NCBI GenBank assembly: GCA_021234155.1
Contig: JAJEKV010000023.1
Coordinates: 4,049,638 to 4,113,637 of the forward strand
Direction: 5' to 3'
From: Isoetes taiwanensis
Lineage: Eukaryota; Streptophyta; Lycopodiopsida; Isoetales; Isoetaceae
DNA length: 64,000 nt
The notes under the pieces were generated by a model. That model searched no databases. It saw only the letters and a list, made by a program, of their open reading frames with translations, and was not told where the DNA came from. Shown one piece after another: positions 35,106 through 47,360 of this stretch; within the stretch, counting starts at the first letter, position 1, and each line of letters starts with the position of its first letter. Both the position numbers and the translations under genes were made by a program.

Positions 35106-37200
35106 TTCTAAGGGTCTAAAGAACATTCATAAAACAAAAACTCAAACATCAACAATTCGACATCAAATAAACAAATTTTAACAAAAACAAATTAGTTCAC
35201 AACTTCAAATTGTTGCCTTTCAACAAATTAACACAAGTGTCATTTCAAAAGTTTTCAAAGTTTTCGAGTTATCAAAGAACTTTCAAGTGTTATTTCAAAG
35301 TTTTCGTGAACTCGCATAATGAACCCGACACTCCACCGTTAACATTTTGTAAATAACATTCCGAGGATCACCTTTTTGAGGTTGTGTTGGCATCTTCTTA
35401 GGGGCCTACCCTTCTTCTTCTTATCCACCGCAGTGCTTGTACTTGTTCTTCTTCTTCTTCTTCTACATTCTTCCCTTTATCACAGACCTTTTGTTGCAAT
35501 GATCGCCACTACCACCCGTTCTTTGTCCGTGATCTAGAACTTCATCAACCCCCGAGCTTTCTCCCCGCAGCTTCTACTTCTCAACCTCTACTTTTATGGT
35601 GCTCACAACCTGTATGTAGTCCTTTCCAGGCTCTTCTTCTTCTTCATCATTGCCAACCACTAGTGCACGTGTCACTCTCTTTTGGGCTTTTTTCTACCAA
35701 TCAAATCATTAAGGAAACTAGTTAGAATAGACATGAAATAAAGTTTACAAAAACAAACACATAAAAAACACCAAATGGTTACCTTCTTAATGCTTCAACC
35801 GCTGTTGTAACAGACTTAGTGATGCCACGCCTTTGTAACAGTTTTGGTGATGCCACAAACCAAGCTAGAGTATAATCGTGAACTAATGGAGACTCAAAGC
35901 CAACAAATATTGGTGAAGAAGTTGATCGTTTGTAGGGTGAAGCAAAAGCACTACTAGTGCCTCACTTCCAAACCCATCGCCGATGGCTACCTCAAATCCA
36001 TCTTCAGTCTAACTTCTAAAACCAAGTTCCAATAATAAACAAAATCCCTCGAACTTCCTTTAAGCACTGAAGCATGCCTTCTTTTCATACGTATACGCAA
36101 CATGCCAAGTGATAGGCATGTTCACATGGCAACTTCATACTTTCAGTATATTGTGATTGAATAATAATCCACATGCAAAGACATGAGTTCTCCATAAAAC
36201 CTCGCAATCTGCGCCTTCATAGTCATGATAGAGATTCGTGAAGTGTCCCCGTGCATCAATCGCCAGCGCCTTCTAAAATGTACCCCCGCTTGAAGTCCAT
36301 TCTAAAGAGGCTTTTAGCCTTTGCTTTTTCTCCCTTTCGCCTACCGCCTAACATTCTACCTTTTGGAAGGCGTTTTCAGCTTTGGAGCGTAAGTAAAGCT
36401 CTCCACTTTATTTTATGCTTCAAATCAAGCAACCCAACAATTATTCGCTTTATCCGCTGGTCATTCAAAGCGTATAACCTTTCTCAGAGGTCTACTCACC
36501 TCCTTCTTTGCTATATCAATCATTACTTGCCGCCCATAGGGAGTTGTTGTCAACCCAATCTTTACTAATAATCTTAGCCAACTGCTTGATGTGCTTATTC
36601 AACTCGCTTCCAACTTTTTTACTTCCTCATCAATCAAAGAAATATTGAAACTACAATTGCAAAACGTAGTAAATCATTTGGCCGACTTTTCGCTTTTAAT
36701 TCCATCCGGTGGTGTTCTTTCTCTCCTCAAGGCCGTGAGGTGTGCTTTGGCCCGGCGGATGTACGGTTTTCATTTTTAACATCTTCTTTACATCCATATC
36801 ATCCTTTTGTTTTTTCTCACCAAACAAGAACCTGCGCGACTTGTATGCATCCCAATTTATCTTATGACCCTCATGATCTTGCCTCGCGACGCACCACAAT
36901 GCTCCCCGCCAAATGCCAAAGCAACGAAGTTTCCTCAATTGCTGTTTGGTAATCCCCGCTCGTGATACGTGAACTCCCACCAAGTCCTCCAATTGTTGCT
37001 TCCGCATGAGTGCGAATCTAAATAAATTTTTATTTTGCCTTTCTTTAAAGGATTCGAATGGTTCCGGCCCATACACCGCTCCAAATCTTCTTTCAGCCGA
37101 GATCCCCGCAGAAAGCCACTCGCCACAGGAATAATCCCTTTTCCGCCATCGCGAAAAAGCAAAGTGAATTAACCAAAGAGCAAGGTAAGCAAGTGCTCTA
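35106..37200 (-). other. Low-complexity and unassigned sequence upstream of HAD copy A
   Basis: CTT-rich tracts (35417-35465, 35633-35646) read as acidic/Glu runs on the minus strand, and the 36696-37076 minus-strand frame (126 codons, MYGPEPFESFKERQN..., with RKQQLEDLVGVHVSRAGI) looks protein-like but matches nothing I recognise. This could be the N-terminal part of the HAD-containing protein or a separate gene of the same element. Confidence 0.35.
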
Positions 37201-38719
37201 AGGAAAAATCTCTAAGGCGAGGGGTACACCGAATCAGAAAATAGGGTATAATGTGCTGCATAAAGAGATCAATTATCGTATTTCCGGGCGCTGAATGATT
37301 ACCGGGTCCATGTTCTCCCTGCATCATTGTTTCTAAAAGGCGCTACGGAAACGAGAGAAGGTGCTAAGAATAGTCGCCAAGGCAGCTTAATCTCGCTTTT
37401 CTTGCCGCTTTTTTGTACCCCCAATATATCTAACTTCTATCCCCTTGTATCTCCTAGAGAGCTCTATAAAATCCCCCAAATGAAGAATGTAAAAAAAATT
37501 TTGGTGCATCGCTTTTCCCGCTTCAGATGCATAATCTAAGGTAAAGCAAAAGGCAAAGTTAAAGATAAAATGTGTCCTTGTTAATGAAGTTAAAGACAAA
37601 TAAAAAGCACTAGTAGATACACACGCCACCGCAGATAACTACGCTAGCAAGATATGGTTCATACAAAGGGAAGGAAAAAGCCAGAAGGCCTGTGAAGAAG
37701 TAAGACAAATGTCGCTGTCATTGAAATTGGAGAATACTAGTTGAATTTTGTAGTGAATTTTCTCTCGTAAGTACAGCTTGTAATGTGTGATTTTGATTCC
37801 AAAGATCCATCATTAGAATAGTTAGGCAAAACAGTAAAACATTTGATAGTGCAAATGGAACTTTCATGTGTTAGGTGGTAACATCCAAAGATTTGATAAG
37901 TAGGCTACCGTTGCCAGCTAAAAGATGGCACTTCGAGCAGAGTTTCTTTTCATTTCTCCCCTATATACACATACCATCTGATGCTTTGATTGCAAATAAA
38001 GAATGGCTTCCATTTATCACAATAGAAGGAGTCGCAAGAACTTTCCAGCTTGCTTTCATCTTTCTTGCACATCCAATCTCTTTGTTATTCTCCAGGTTCA
38101 AGACCTTTCCATTCCCTTTTGAGTATAAATCTAAATCTAATCCCTTTGATTCCCTTCTGTTATGTTCCTGAACCATAAAGAATGTACCAAGAAACCTTCT
38201 TAGAAAGAGATAATTAATACATCAAGGGATTGCCTTTGCTACTAGCTTTTAAAGAAGCAATTTCCTTCTTCAGTGAAAAAACGTATTCCTTATAAGAGAA
38301 AAGGGAAAACTCTATGCAAGCACTTGCTCCAGTCTAATATTTGATAGAGTTGAGGCGAGTAGCCGGCTTAGAGTCAAAAGAAACAGACAGACCAAGTTCT
38401 AACGATGGAAGAATAAGTGGCTATGGGCACAAACATAAGAACAGATAACCCACTTACAGATTCGGTAGTTCCAGAATGCCGAAATAAACTGATTTGAAAA
38501 TGCCCTACTCTCCCCTGTCAAATCAATTGCAAGGGTAGATCGATACAAACACAAATTGGTCGCAACAAAATAAAATAAAACAAATACCCCTGGAACTTTG
38601 TCCGCATAAGGACGACGGATCTCGAAGGATATTGGGTGCAAAATCGGTACTGGGTAGCAGAAATCACCGTCCGTACGCCGCTTACAAGTGCTTAAAATTG
38701 ACGTGTTTTAAACACGACG
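37201..38719. other. Unassigned intergenic sequence
   Basis: Only short open frames without motifs occur here (for example 37875-38171 plus). No repeat, RNA gene or domain was recognised between HAD copy A and DDE-like copy 2. Confidence 0.45.
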
Positions 38720-40860
38720 TGCATGATTGATCAATTGACATGTGGCCGAAAGCAAATGGTGAAGAATTTGAAGGAAACAATGCAAGAACATAAGTATGAG
38801 AGGAATCATGACATGCTTCGCGGGTAAGGAAGTCCACCCCGATAATGGCAAAGAAAGTAAAAATGGTGTCAAGCCATTGAATCAAAATGTAGGGGCTGAT
38901 TATTGTTCGAAGATCCCCTTAAAAAAACAATTTCAAATGCTTTTCAAAGAAGGGTGCAAGCTAACAAAGGGAAGGACCTTGGTCAATGTTCGTGAGGAGG
39001 AAGCGGATGGATAGCATGTTAGATTACAATACGAGAAGCTGCTATCAAGTTCGACAGAAAATACAAAGCTTCTCCATACAAGAAAAGACGTGAGGGAGGT
39101 ATGTATCGTAGATGAATAAAGATGGAACATCCACCCACCTTCTTGAAGTCAGCCAAGTAAGTATTCATCCTATATTGTAGGGTTCATTATATGTAGCATT
39201 TATTTGGCATTCACACGATTTCCCCGTAGCTTGCAATTCTACCCCTCAGTTTAGAGAGGAGAATCCTCATATCAAAAATTGCATTGCAAACTTTTTGAGA
39301 GGTTGAAACCGAAGTTTTGTAAGGAGGATGCGAGAGGCATACATGCTCGCTGCATGTACCAATTTGAAATTTGAATACATCATGCGTGGATTGAAATGTA
39401 CCTCGAGAAAATCGGGTGAGGTGGAGTTCATGACAATTGCAACCCGCCATCGGTGGAGATTTGTGGCCCCGCCCGTATCGTGCAGCCAAGGAGCATACAA
39501 TCAAGTGCAAATTTGATTTATGGAGACAAGTGGTATGCAAAGAAAGGTGATGATGAGGAGTGGTTTGATCATAACCGCTTGATGTTAGTGTGTAAAAAAT
39601 GTGGGTTGATAGAATTAGAAAATGTCCACGTGAAATGGATGGCACGGGTTCATTACTACTTGGAAGACATTTGAAAAGCAACATGTGGACCAGACGTAGA
39701 ATTCAGTGGATCCAAGAAAGGCTTGAGGTACAAACCTCGCCTTAAGATTAGTACGTATGAGAGAAGTCCCAAAGAGTTTCAAGAGGATGTGAAGAAGGTA
39801 ATATTAGATTTTGTTCCACACAATTACATAGCACATTGGCAGCCAATCTCGGGCTTTAAAACAAAGGTGTGTCATCATTTCCGTAAGATACAATTGTATC
39901 TCGCTATTGATTGACTTTTTGCGTAAAATTACAAAGATCAAGATCCGTAATGAGCCCCAACCAATGACCGCATACGTACTCCAAGTTTCTATACTCTTGT
40001 TCACATAACATATAGACATGACAAAGTGCCGGATATTCCTGCTCCCCGCAAGGCATAAAAGAAGACCGGCCCAAAGAAGAAAAAAAAGAACGTAAAATTG
40101 GAGCAGATTAGGAATAGACTCAACAATGGTAGGAAGATCATAAAAGAGACTCACTTTTACATTTCATGATAAAGTGCATGACTCATTATTTGTGGAACAT
40201 CGCCTATAAAAGCATGTTGCATGGCTTAAGGAACAGGAAATAGAGTATGAGAAGCATTGGGTTTGAAGTGATGGTCGCCATCACAATTCAAGTCGAAAAC
40301 CTTTTTTTTTTCTTAGGCGTACTTCACAATGAATGACAAGGAAATAGTGTGAAACTACTTTGCCACCGCCATGGTAAAGGTGAACATGATGGTGCGGTGT
40401 GCTCTATCAAAAGGTCGCTAAGTAAGGAACAACTCAAACCCAATGGTGTGCAAATCGAGGCATGCTAAAGATATTGTTTGTAAAATTTATGTGTACATAT
40501 TTCAGCACCGTTTGATGAAACAGATGAGATCAAAAGATATATTTTTTAAAATTGAACCTCGCTTGTTGTGGCAAACATGGAAGAATATGAAATTGAAACA
40601 CTTAAAGGCACAAAGAAGATTCATCAGACGCACTTGCCGCCAGGAGTAGACCAAATAGGTTTGCTCATATAGATGCCCCGCCATGTTTCTCGCTTTGTTT
40701 TGCATGGATCAATTGGGACTCTTGCATCAATATAGGTAGATTTGGAAAGTGGAGGTAACTGACTTAAAACCAAGAGTTGAGAAAAAAAGGAGACTCTTGA
40801 ACACGCCAATGAATGGATCAAGAATTTGGTAGAGGTAGGTGACAATTGCTGGTAGAGGTA
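38720..40860 (+). pseudogene. DDE-like transposase family with SDG/HGKG motifs, copy 2
   Basis: Co-linear with copy 1 at 30.2-33.0 kb but well diverged. Matching segments: MVKNLKETMQEHK (about 38758-38796) with IKNVRETFNEQK; GDDEEWFDHNRL..VCKKCGL (about 39550-39610) with DEDEEWHKHNCL..ACKDCGL; SPKEFQEDVKK..DFVPH (about 39767-39822) with the PQFQ..FIPH segment; AIDF-like then NYKI (about 39904-39945); ILVHITYRHDK (about 39993-40023); SDG at about 40268; RHGKGEHDGAV followed by SIKRSLSKEQL (about 40370-40430); and HANEWIKNLVEVGDN (about 40799-40845). Frameshifts and stops are numerous. The divergence implies separate insertions or an ancient duplication, not a recent one. Confidence 0.6.
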
Positions 40861-41730
40861 GGTCGCCTTTGCTTGCTGGGCAACGCCCGAAGTTCTCCCC
40901 GTGAGGCTCCGATCTTGTGCTAAATCCTTACTCCGGCGAGCGCCGCTCGCCCCCGGCTAGCTTCCAAAGCAACTTGGAATCCTTGTCTCACAAGCGCGTG
41001 GCGGCTCTCCGAACCTCCCCGGCTGTGAGGGCTGCCCAGGCTCCCTCGCCGCGGCCTTAGCCTCCCCAACCTCGCCTAGATCCGGTGACAGGTTACGAAA
41101 GTGTCCCCGCCTACCCTGCCTCGCCCGCATCCCAAATTTCCATATAGTCAACACCTGCAGGTCTACACGCCTCATATCCGCAGAAGCTCCTCGGGCGGGT
41201 ATTGATGTCTCACAAATTGTAGCAAGTGGATGCTATCATCTCAGCCTGGGCCGTGACGCGACATCCTCCACCTGCGGATTCGCCTCTTTTTCTCGCACCA
41301 ACCGCCAAGGCAACACATCCGAGATGTTATGTTCTCCACCTGCCGGGAGGCCTACAAGGCGGGGTAATCGCTGGGCCAACCCCCGCCTGATGCGCGGCTC
41401 CAAGGTTCGACCGGGTAGATTGCCTATGTGGCCCGCCTGTCGGGTCGACTAGGGCCTTGCCTCGGCCTCTTCATGGAAGACGCCTCTCCTCTACCCTGGC
41501 CTCCTTCCCTTGGTGGTCCCGCTTCATGGTCTTCCTGCAGGGCTCGGGCCTCCAGGGGGCTCAACCCGTGGTTGGTGTGTTTGGGCCTTCCTAGGATGGG
41601 TTGGTGTGGTCTGAGGTAGCTCACCAACCAAGTGTGGGTCCACACACGGACCTGTGTCCGTGGCCATGACTTGGGGTATGACTTGGGCTTACCTACCCCT
41701 CGATATCCGGGTGTGTACCGGCCGCCAAAA
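40861..41730. other. GC-rich island without recognised gene
   Basis: This is clearly richer in G and C than the rest of the window and contains many CCTCGCC/GGCC motifs. Long open frames on both strands (for example 41424-42077 minus) reflect the base composition and show no domain. It directly precedes the 178-181 bp tandem repeats. Confidence 0.5.
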
Positions 41731-42620
41731 ACCCTAGCACACAGCCCGGAAAAATGCAGATTTGAGCACTGAAACAAAGACAAGCATGCAGGTATCATAC
41801 ACCATTGAAAGCTTCTCGAACCAGCTTCCAACAAGCCCAAGCACATGAAAATCTGACACCGGATGTGAGAGATACAAATCGCCGAAGTGTCTACCGATTG
41901 CCACGTAAACCCTAGCACACAGCCCGAAAAGTGCCAATTTGAGCACAGAAACAAAGCCAAGCATGCAGGTACCATACACCACTGAAAAGATCTCTGAACC
42001 AGCTTTCCAACAAGCCCAAGCACATGAAAATCGACAATCGGATGCGCAGAGATATGATCGATCAAAATTCGCCGCAAGAAGATCTAGACCAATCAATACT
42101 TACTAAAAAACATACGCTAATCCCTATATTGGTGTTCTGACTTTCATCAACAACACCATCGAACTAGGGTATGAATTAGTAAAACATTCTCGTAACCTTC
42201 AATAAGAGTACAACACACACCTTTCAACACCGCTGCGGCCAAGGCCAACAACGGCATCGCGAGGGCTATACTTCTCAAAGAAGGAAGAAGAAGGGCTGCC
42301 ACAAAACCCTAGCACACAGCCCGGAAAACAGCAGATTTGAGCACTGAAACAAAGACAAACATGCAGGTATCATACACCTTGAAAGTTTCTCCAACCAGCT
42401 TTCCAACAAGCTCAAGCACATGAAAATCCGGACACCGGATGTGAGAGATACAAATCCGTCGAAGTGTCTACCGGCTTGCCACGTAAACCCTAGCACACAG
42501 CCCGAAAAAGTGCCAATTTGAGCACGTAAACAAAGCCAAGCATGCGTATCATACACCGTTGAAAGATCTCTGAACCAGCTTTCCAACAAGCCCGTGCACA
42601 TGAAAACTGACACCATATGT
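41731..42620. repeat. Tandem 178-181 bp repeat, two blocks of two copies
   Basis: Units starting ACCCTAGCACACAGCCC begin at 41731 and 41909 (178 bases apart) and again at 42306 and 42487 (181 apart). Each unit contains TTTGAGCAC, AACAAAG.CAAGCATGC, ATACACC and ACCAGCTT(T)CCAACAAGC. The two blocks are separated by about 230 bases of different sequence (42076-42305). The unit length is near that of many plant satellites, but four copies are too few to call a satellite array. Confidence 0.85.
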
Positions 42621-42639
42621 GAGTAATATTAACGGGAAA

Positions 42640-44699
42640 AAAGGGCCAAGATTCTAGGATAAAGGGCCTTTTTCCTTATAAAAAGTGGACGCTCAAATAA
42701 AGGAAGAGAAGGGGCTATTATTATAAGATTTTTCCTTACCTTTATTATGCATGGTGTTTTGGAGAAAAGGCCGACAAAGAAAATATAGCATGGTACCCGT
42801 GAACAAAGGGAGAGAGATGGCTTACATAAAACAAAGAAATCTTGGTCATGAATAGTAACTTGTAGACCATGAACAGGGATTTGTGGGCTTAACCCCGCCG
42901 CCGATCCGAAAAGTCGAGATATTTAGCGCCAGCCGCCAATCTATATGAATTGCAAAGTGGATCAATGGCGCAGCCGAGATCCGTCTTTATGAGATAGTGA
43001 GAAAGTCCGCCAACCGAGATGATGCGTAAGCCGGTTAACCTCCTCCCGCCTTTGTTGTCGAACCGAACAGAAAACCTATTAAGGAAAAACCTTAGATTCC
43101 TTGTGAAGCGCTTTCCCTTCTTGCACATGCATGTCGTTAATCGCTTGAATAGTTCCCTATAAAACAATGAATCGTATCAATACCACTCATATTCATAAGG
43201 CTATCCAATTCATAAGGCTATCCAAGGTGCCCGAGCAAAAGTAAATTTCTGATGAAGTAGAAGCACAAATACAAAGCCTACTTCTACAAGGAAAAAGTTG
43301 CAAAGCAGATATGCCTCAATTTCCATACATCTATGGTAATATTAGTTTACCACATTTACATTTTACATTTACCCCTGCAATTGTTAGAATATGGATTTCG
43401 AATAAAACAACCACAATCTTGAATCAAGATTTCAATAAGTCCTTACCATATAAGATTGCCACAACAATTCAACTTAACCAAAAATCGGAGCAACAAGCTT
43501 AAAATGGCAACAAGCTTAAAATGGCAACCAGATTTGTAAATAGCACGCCTCAAACTTAGACTTACAGATATAATATTATCGCTCTCGACTCAAACTCACA
43601 AACACGCTTTGTGATCACGGGCTCCATCACAAAGACCCTCGTAAATAACCCAACAACAAAAATGGGAGATTTACTAGTCACCGCCACGCCAAAAGCCCTG
43701 GTTGTTCTTACTTTGCATCATAGCCTTGTAATGCATTACCGCCCGTGATTATGACCTCTTTTTGGGCTTCAATATCATTCACGATATTCGAGAGCAGGGG
43801 CAAAAACTTCAAGGCACATGGAGATGATATGATTATGGCCAAAAAAAAATGAAGAAGGAGTTCCATGAACTCCTACATTTACATGACAGTAGTTCGCCAT
43901 GGACGATGCTTCCAAAACAATGACCCACTTATATTTTCAGGGAACTTGACCATAGACCTTCTGGATCACGCTTTTACCGGGTAAGACACCAAATATGGTC
44001 ATTTCATCCTTCTATTCAACAATTCAAAATATAGCAAAGCAACAAAGATGACAAGAGACACAAGTTTTTATCGAAACAAGCAACAAGTCTCAAATCCGCC
44101 CGAACTCCCGACTCGACTCCAAATCCAATCGCAAATCGCTTTGGACTCGGCCCAAATCCATCCGAATGGGGCGGAATGGCCCGCAAATGTAAATGCAAAA
44201 TTGAATACCTTTGTGGAAGCTAGTTCACCGTATAACAAGGACGAAATCTCCAAAGAACCAAACGGCACAAACAAAACCTAGAGACCTTCTCCATTCCGGG
44301 TTTGGATCTATGTTTCAACTCTAAGTGTTTTGCTTTGATTTTCGAGATCGAAAAACCATAACCCATAGATCTAATTTTGGAGTTAACAAGAACCCTAAAT
44401 GAGCTGCCGAGCTTTGCATGTCGAAAGCAAAAAAAAAATGTAATAAAAAAAAATAGAACTTAAACGGAAAAATATATATGATATATGGGTCTACACTATT
44501 GAAAAGATGCATTAAAATTAATTCAAGCGTTATGCAAATACAATGCGACTCTAGATGTACTAATTAGTAGGCCTTGTGCACACGCCCATCAAATCATATA
44601 AAACCATTGGAAAACCGCATAAAAAAATACAAAAACCCCCTATTATTATGCTACATATTCTTCACCAAGAACTTCATTTTTTTCCTCGGCCTTGGCCTC
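42640..44699. other. Unassigned sequence between the tandem repeats and HAD copy B
   Basis: A 92-codon minus-strand frame (42889-43167) is rich in Arg and Lys (CKKGKRFTRNLRFFLNRF) but matches nothing I know. A 77-codon plus-strand frame lies at 44048-44281. Simple A runs occur near 43842-43850 and 44429-44453. No RNA gene is seen. Confidence 0.4.
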
Positions 44700-45240
44700 G
44701 GCAGTATTTTTCTATCTTTGGGGTGAGTACCGTTAGCACTTCATCATAAACATCCATCTTGAATGCGTGTACTAGCAGCGTAAGTTTCCGTGGACCGCTA
44801 AGGTAAGACTTGTATAATGAATCATCAAGAAGCAAAGTCTTACCTTTAAATCTTGGTATGACTCATATATTTTCAAGTGGCTTTATCATGATCGACACCA
44901 GTGTTTGTTAGGGTGGTGAAAAACCGGTCTTCACACATTTTTCCCGGCCCCCATACAAATAGAAATCTGGCCCCTCAAATGACATAGTACTTGCAGCAGA
45001 CATCTTCCACATTAGAGAGTTGCATTGATGACCATATACCAACACAACACTTCGTAACAAAGTCTTCAAGAAGAACACCGCCTTCGGTCCTCAATATCAC
45101 TTTTTTCGCTAGTGTATGTCATTGTCAATCCCGGATTCCAAGCGCATGTGTTCATTTGCACCAAATGTTTTTACCAACACACCATTTAAATCCAAGACAA
45201 TGACTTTATCTTTTGGTCGCCAAATCAATATTTAGTACGC
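44700..45240 (-). pseudogene. FCP1/NIF-like HAD phosphatase remnant, copy B
   Basis: On the minus strand, VIVLDLNGVLVKTFGANEH (about 45155-45212) is a clear HAD motif I with both catalytic-type positions (D and N). Near the other end, KTLLLDDSLYKSYLSGP (about 44800-44850) is the acidic motif. Its DDSLYK is identical to copy A (VVLVDDSLYKTFLSP). The middle is frameshifted. It has the same strand as copy A and is convergent to DDE-like copy 2, so the DDE/HAD arrangement appears twice. Confidence 0.65.
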
Positions 45241-47360
45241 TTGGAACATCCTTAATACCTACACAACAGAATTACTACATGAGTAAATAGATGAAGATAA
45301 AAAATGAAAAATGGGTTGAATGTGGAAACCTTTCTCAGACAACAAAGCAGGATTCTCTCCGACTCCAACAAATCAACTGGTAATCCTACAAAGAATGCAA
45401 CAAAAGAAAATCAATAATATTCAATGTTTTAAGCAACACTAAGTTGTGGCCTTGGCCAAAGAATGTCCACACCCGACTTTCCGTGGTTATTAAGGGCATC
45501 AATCACTTGTTGAAGATCGGCTCACCCGAAACTTGAGGGCCCTCGACTGCATTTTTCTTCAACACACTTGATAGGTGTGGTGTCATGATTGAGACCGCTT
45601 CCCGCATCTTTAGCATACCTACTTTTGTTCTCTTCTTGTAGCCCCGAACAACTTTTTGCTATCCTCCGCCTTTTACCCCTCTTTGTTCTTTTCCCGCTCT
45701 TTCCTTTTGTAAAAATCACCAAGTTGCCCTCATCCAATGGAATTACTCCTCAACTTCCTTGGGTGCTTCAGCGTGTACACTCTGTCTTTTGTTTTTTTCC
45801 ACAACCGGTGCCGCGGTTTACAATCAGGTAAAGCATATAATCGGTTTATAACTTCTTCTATAGCTTTGGACAACTTCTTTGACTGGTGGTGGTGGTTCTC
45901 CTGTTGTATCTAAATCAGTCACAATTGATCAGATTTATAGGACTTTTGCAGTGTGTAGTGCATCTTCAAATGGCACCATTGTCCTTCTTTGAACCCCTCG
46001 GCAGTGAGACTCAATTGCGGATCGATTAACACATCCTTTTTGGTGTACTATTTGAAGCACCTCGAACATGGCCAAAACCTAGCTCGCCAAATACACCCTC
46101 CGCACCTTCTTAGGCAACCATGAATACATTGTCCTCCTCTCAACAATGAACAACAAGCTATAATGATACTCATGTTGGCAATTCAAGCTAAACTTAACCT
46201 CGTAAGCTTTTAGTGAATTCCGCACCACATGTCGGCAACATGTATAAAATGGATCTTGCACTAACAACTTATCTCAGATAATAGTAGAGATGCTAAATGT
46301 TGCAGAGTATCCATTTTAGCTTTCCACAAATTGTTTATGTAGAAATGCGTAAGTCTCTCGCTCTTCTTCGAGAACTTTTAACTCCTCCTCAAGTTTGATT
46401 TTACATTTGACCTCGCTCATTAATGATGTAGGGTTCATTGCTTTTGTACCTTGTTCCCGTACAAGTTTCCATCCGACAGTTCTTGCTCCAAATCTTTAAT
46501 TTCTACCTCCAACTCACGCTTTGATTAAGCTTGAACTCCTCCCCGCTTTGTAGCCAAATCATTTGTGGTCTGCCTTAAACCTGTTCTCTTCTTCCAACAT
46601 CATTTTCTCAGAAATCGTGAGGCCTTCTCATTGCCTTTCAGCTCACTTCCCATCGCCGTGATTCTTTGTGATAAGTAAAACTGATTTTCCAATCTCCTCA
46701 GATCGCATTCTCTAAGGTTTTATGTGTTCATCACATGCACCGATCTCATTTGATCCAAATTGCCACCTTTTGGCTTTTGCCTTCATTTCGCTTTTTCCTA
46801 CATGTGCTAAGGCAACATCCTGGCCTCTTTTTACTTGTCTATTGTTGTGGTATTATCTTTGGCATTGCACAAAGAAATACAGCCCAGCTTACTTTGTGTT
46901 CCTCAAAAGTAACTATTGATCTAGTGCAATTTTCAAACGCAAAAGCAAGGGGCCGCTTGCTTTCTTACTTTGTTGTGACAATTCTTGTAGATTTTTCTAC
47001 AGAGTGTTTCCAACTTCTCTTGAAGATGCTCCTTTGCATAGTGCCATTTTATCTTTCCCTTGTTCAACTTCTTTGTCCAAACAGAATCCCAATCTCGATC
47101 CGCGGACATTATTTTCCAACCAAGTTTTTTTCCTCGCGGGCTTCACCCCAATTGCAAATTTGAAAATCATCCGCTTCCCATGCCTCCATCATCAACAAAG
47201 GAAAACACCGATCCGAAGTTTTCGCTACTTAGGGAAAAAGGAGGGAGAAGGGTGTGACTGCTTCGGACGTCTCATGAAGTTTCAAAGACTTAAAGTGCTT
47301 AAACGCTGGCCAAAAGTTGTACCCCACTAGCGCATTTTACACCCTATTGATGAAGATGGG
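45241..47360 (-). other. Degraded coding-like sequence upstream of HAD copy B
   Basis: Minus-strand segments look coding: DVLIDPQLSLTAEGFKEG leading into HLKMHYTLQKS (about 45930-46035), and heptad-like Glu/Leu/Lys-rich stretches at 46330-46700, such as KRELEVEIKDLEQELSD, suggesting a coiled coil. Stops and frame changes are common. It may be the N-terminal part of the HAD-containing protein or a companion gene; I cannot name it. Confidence 0.35.

Noticed and set aside
30150-40860. The two DDE-like copies as a recent tandem duplication
   Set aside because: Shared motifs are conserved only at protein level with many substitutions, and the DNA between motifs is not alignable by eye.
41424-42077. 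217-codon minus-strand open frame
   Set aside because: It crosses the GC island and the tandem repeats; the length follows from base composition and the repeated residues mirror the 178-base units.
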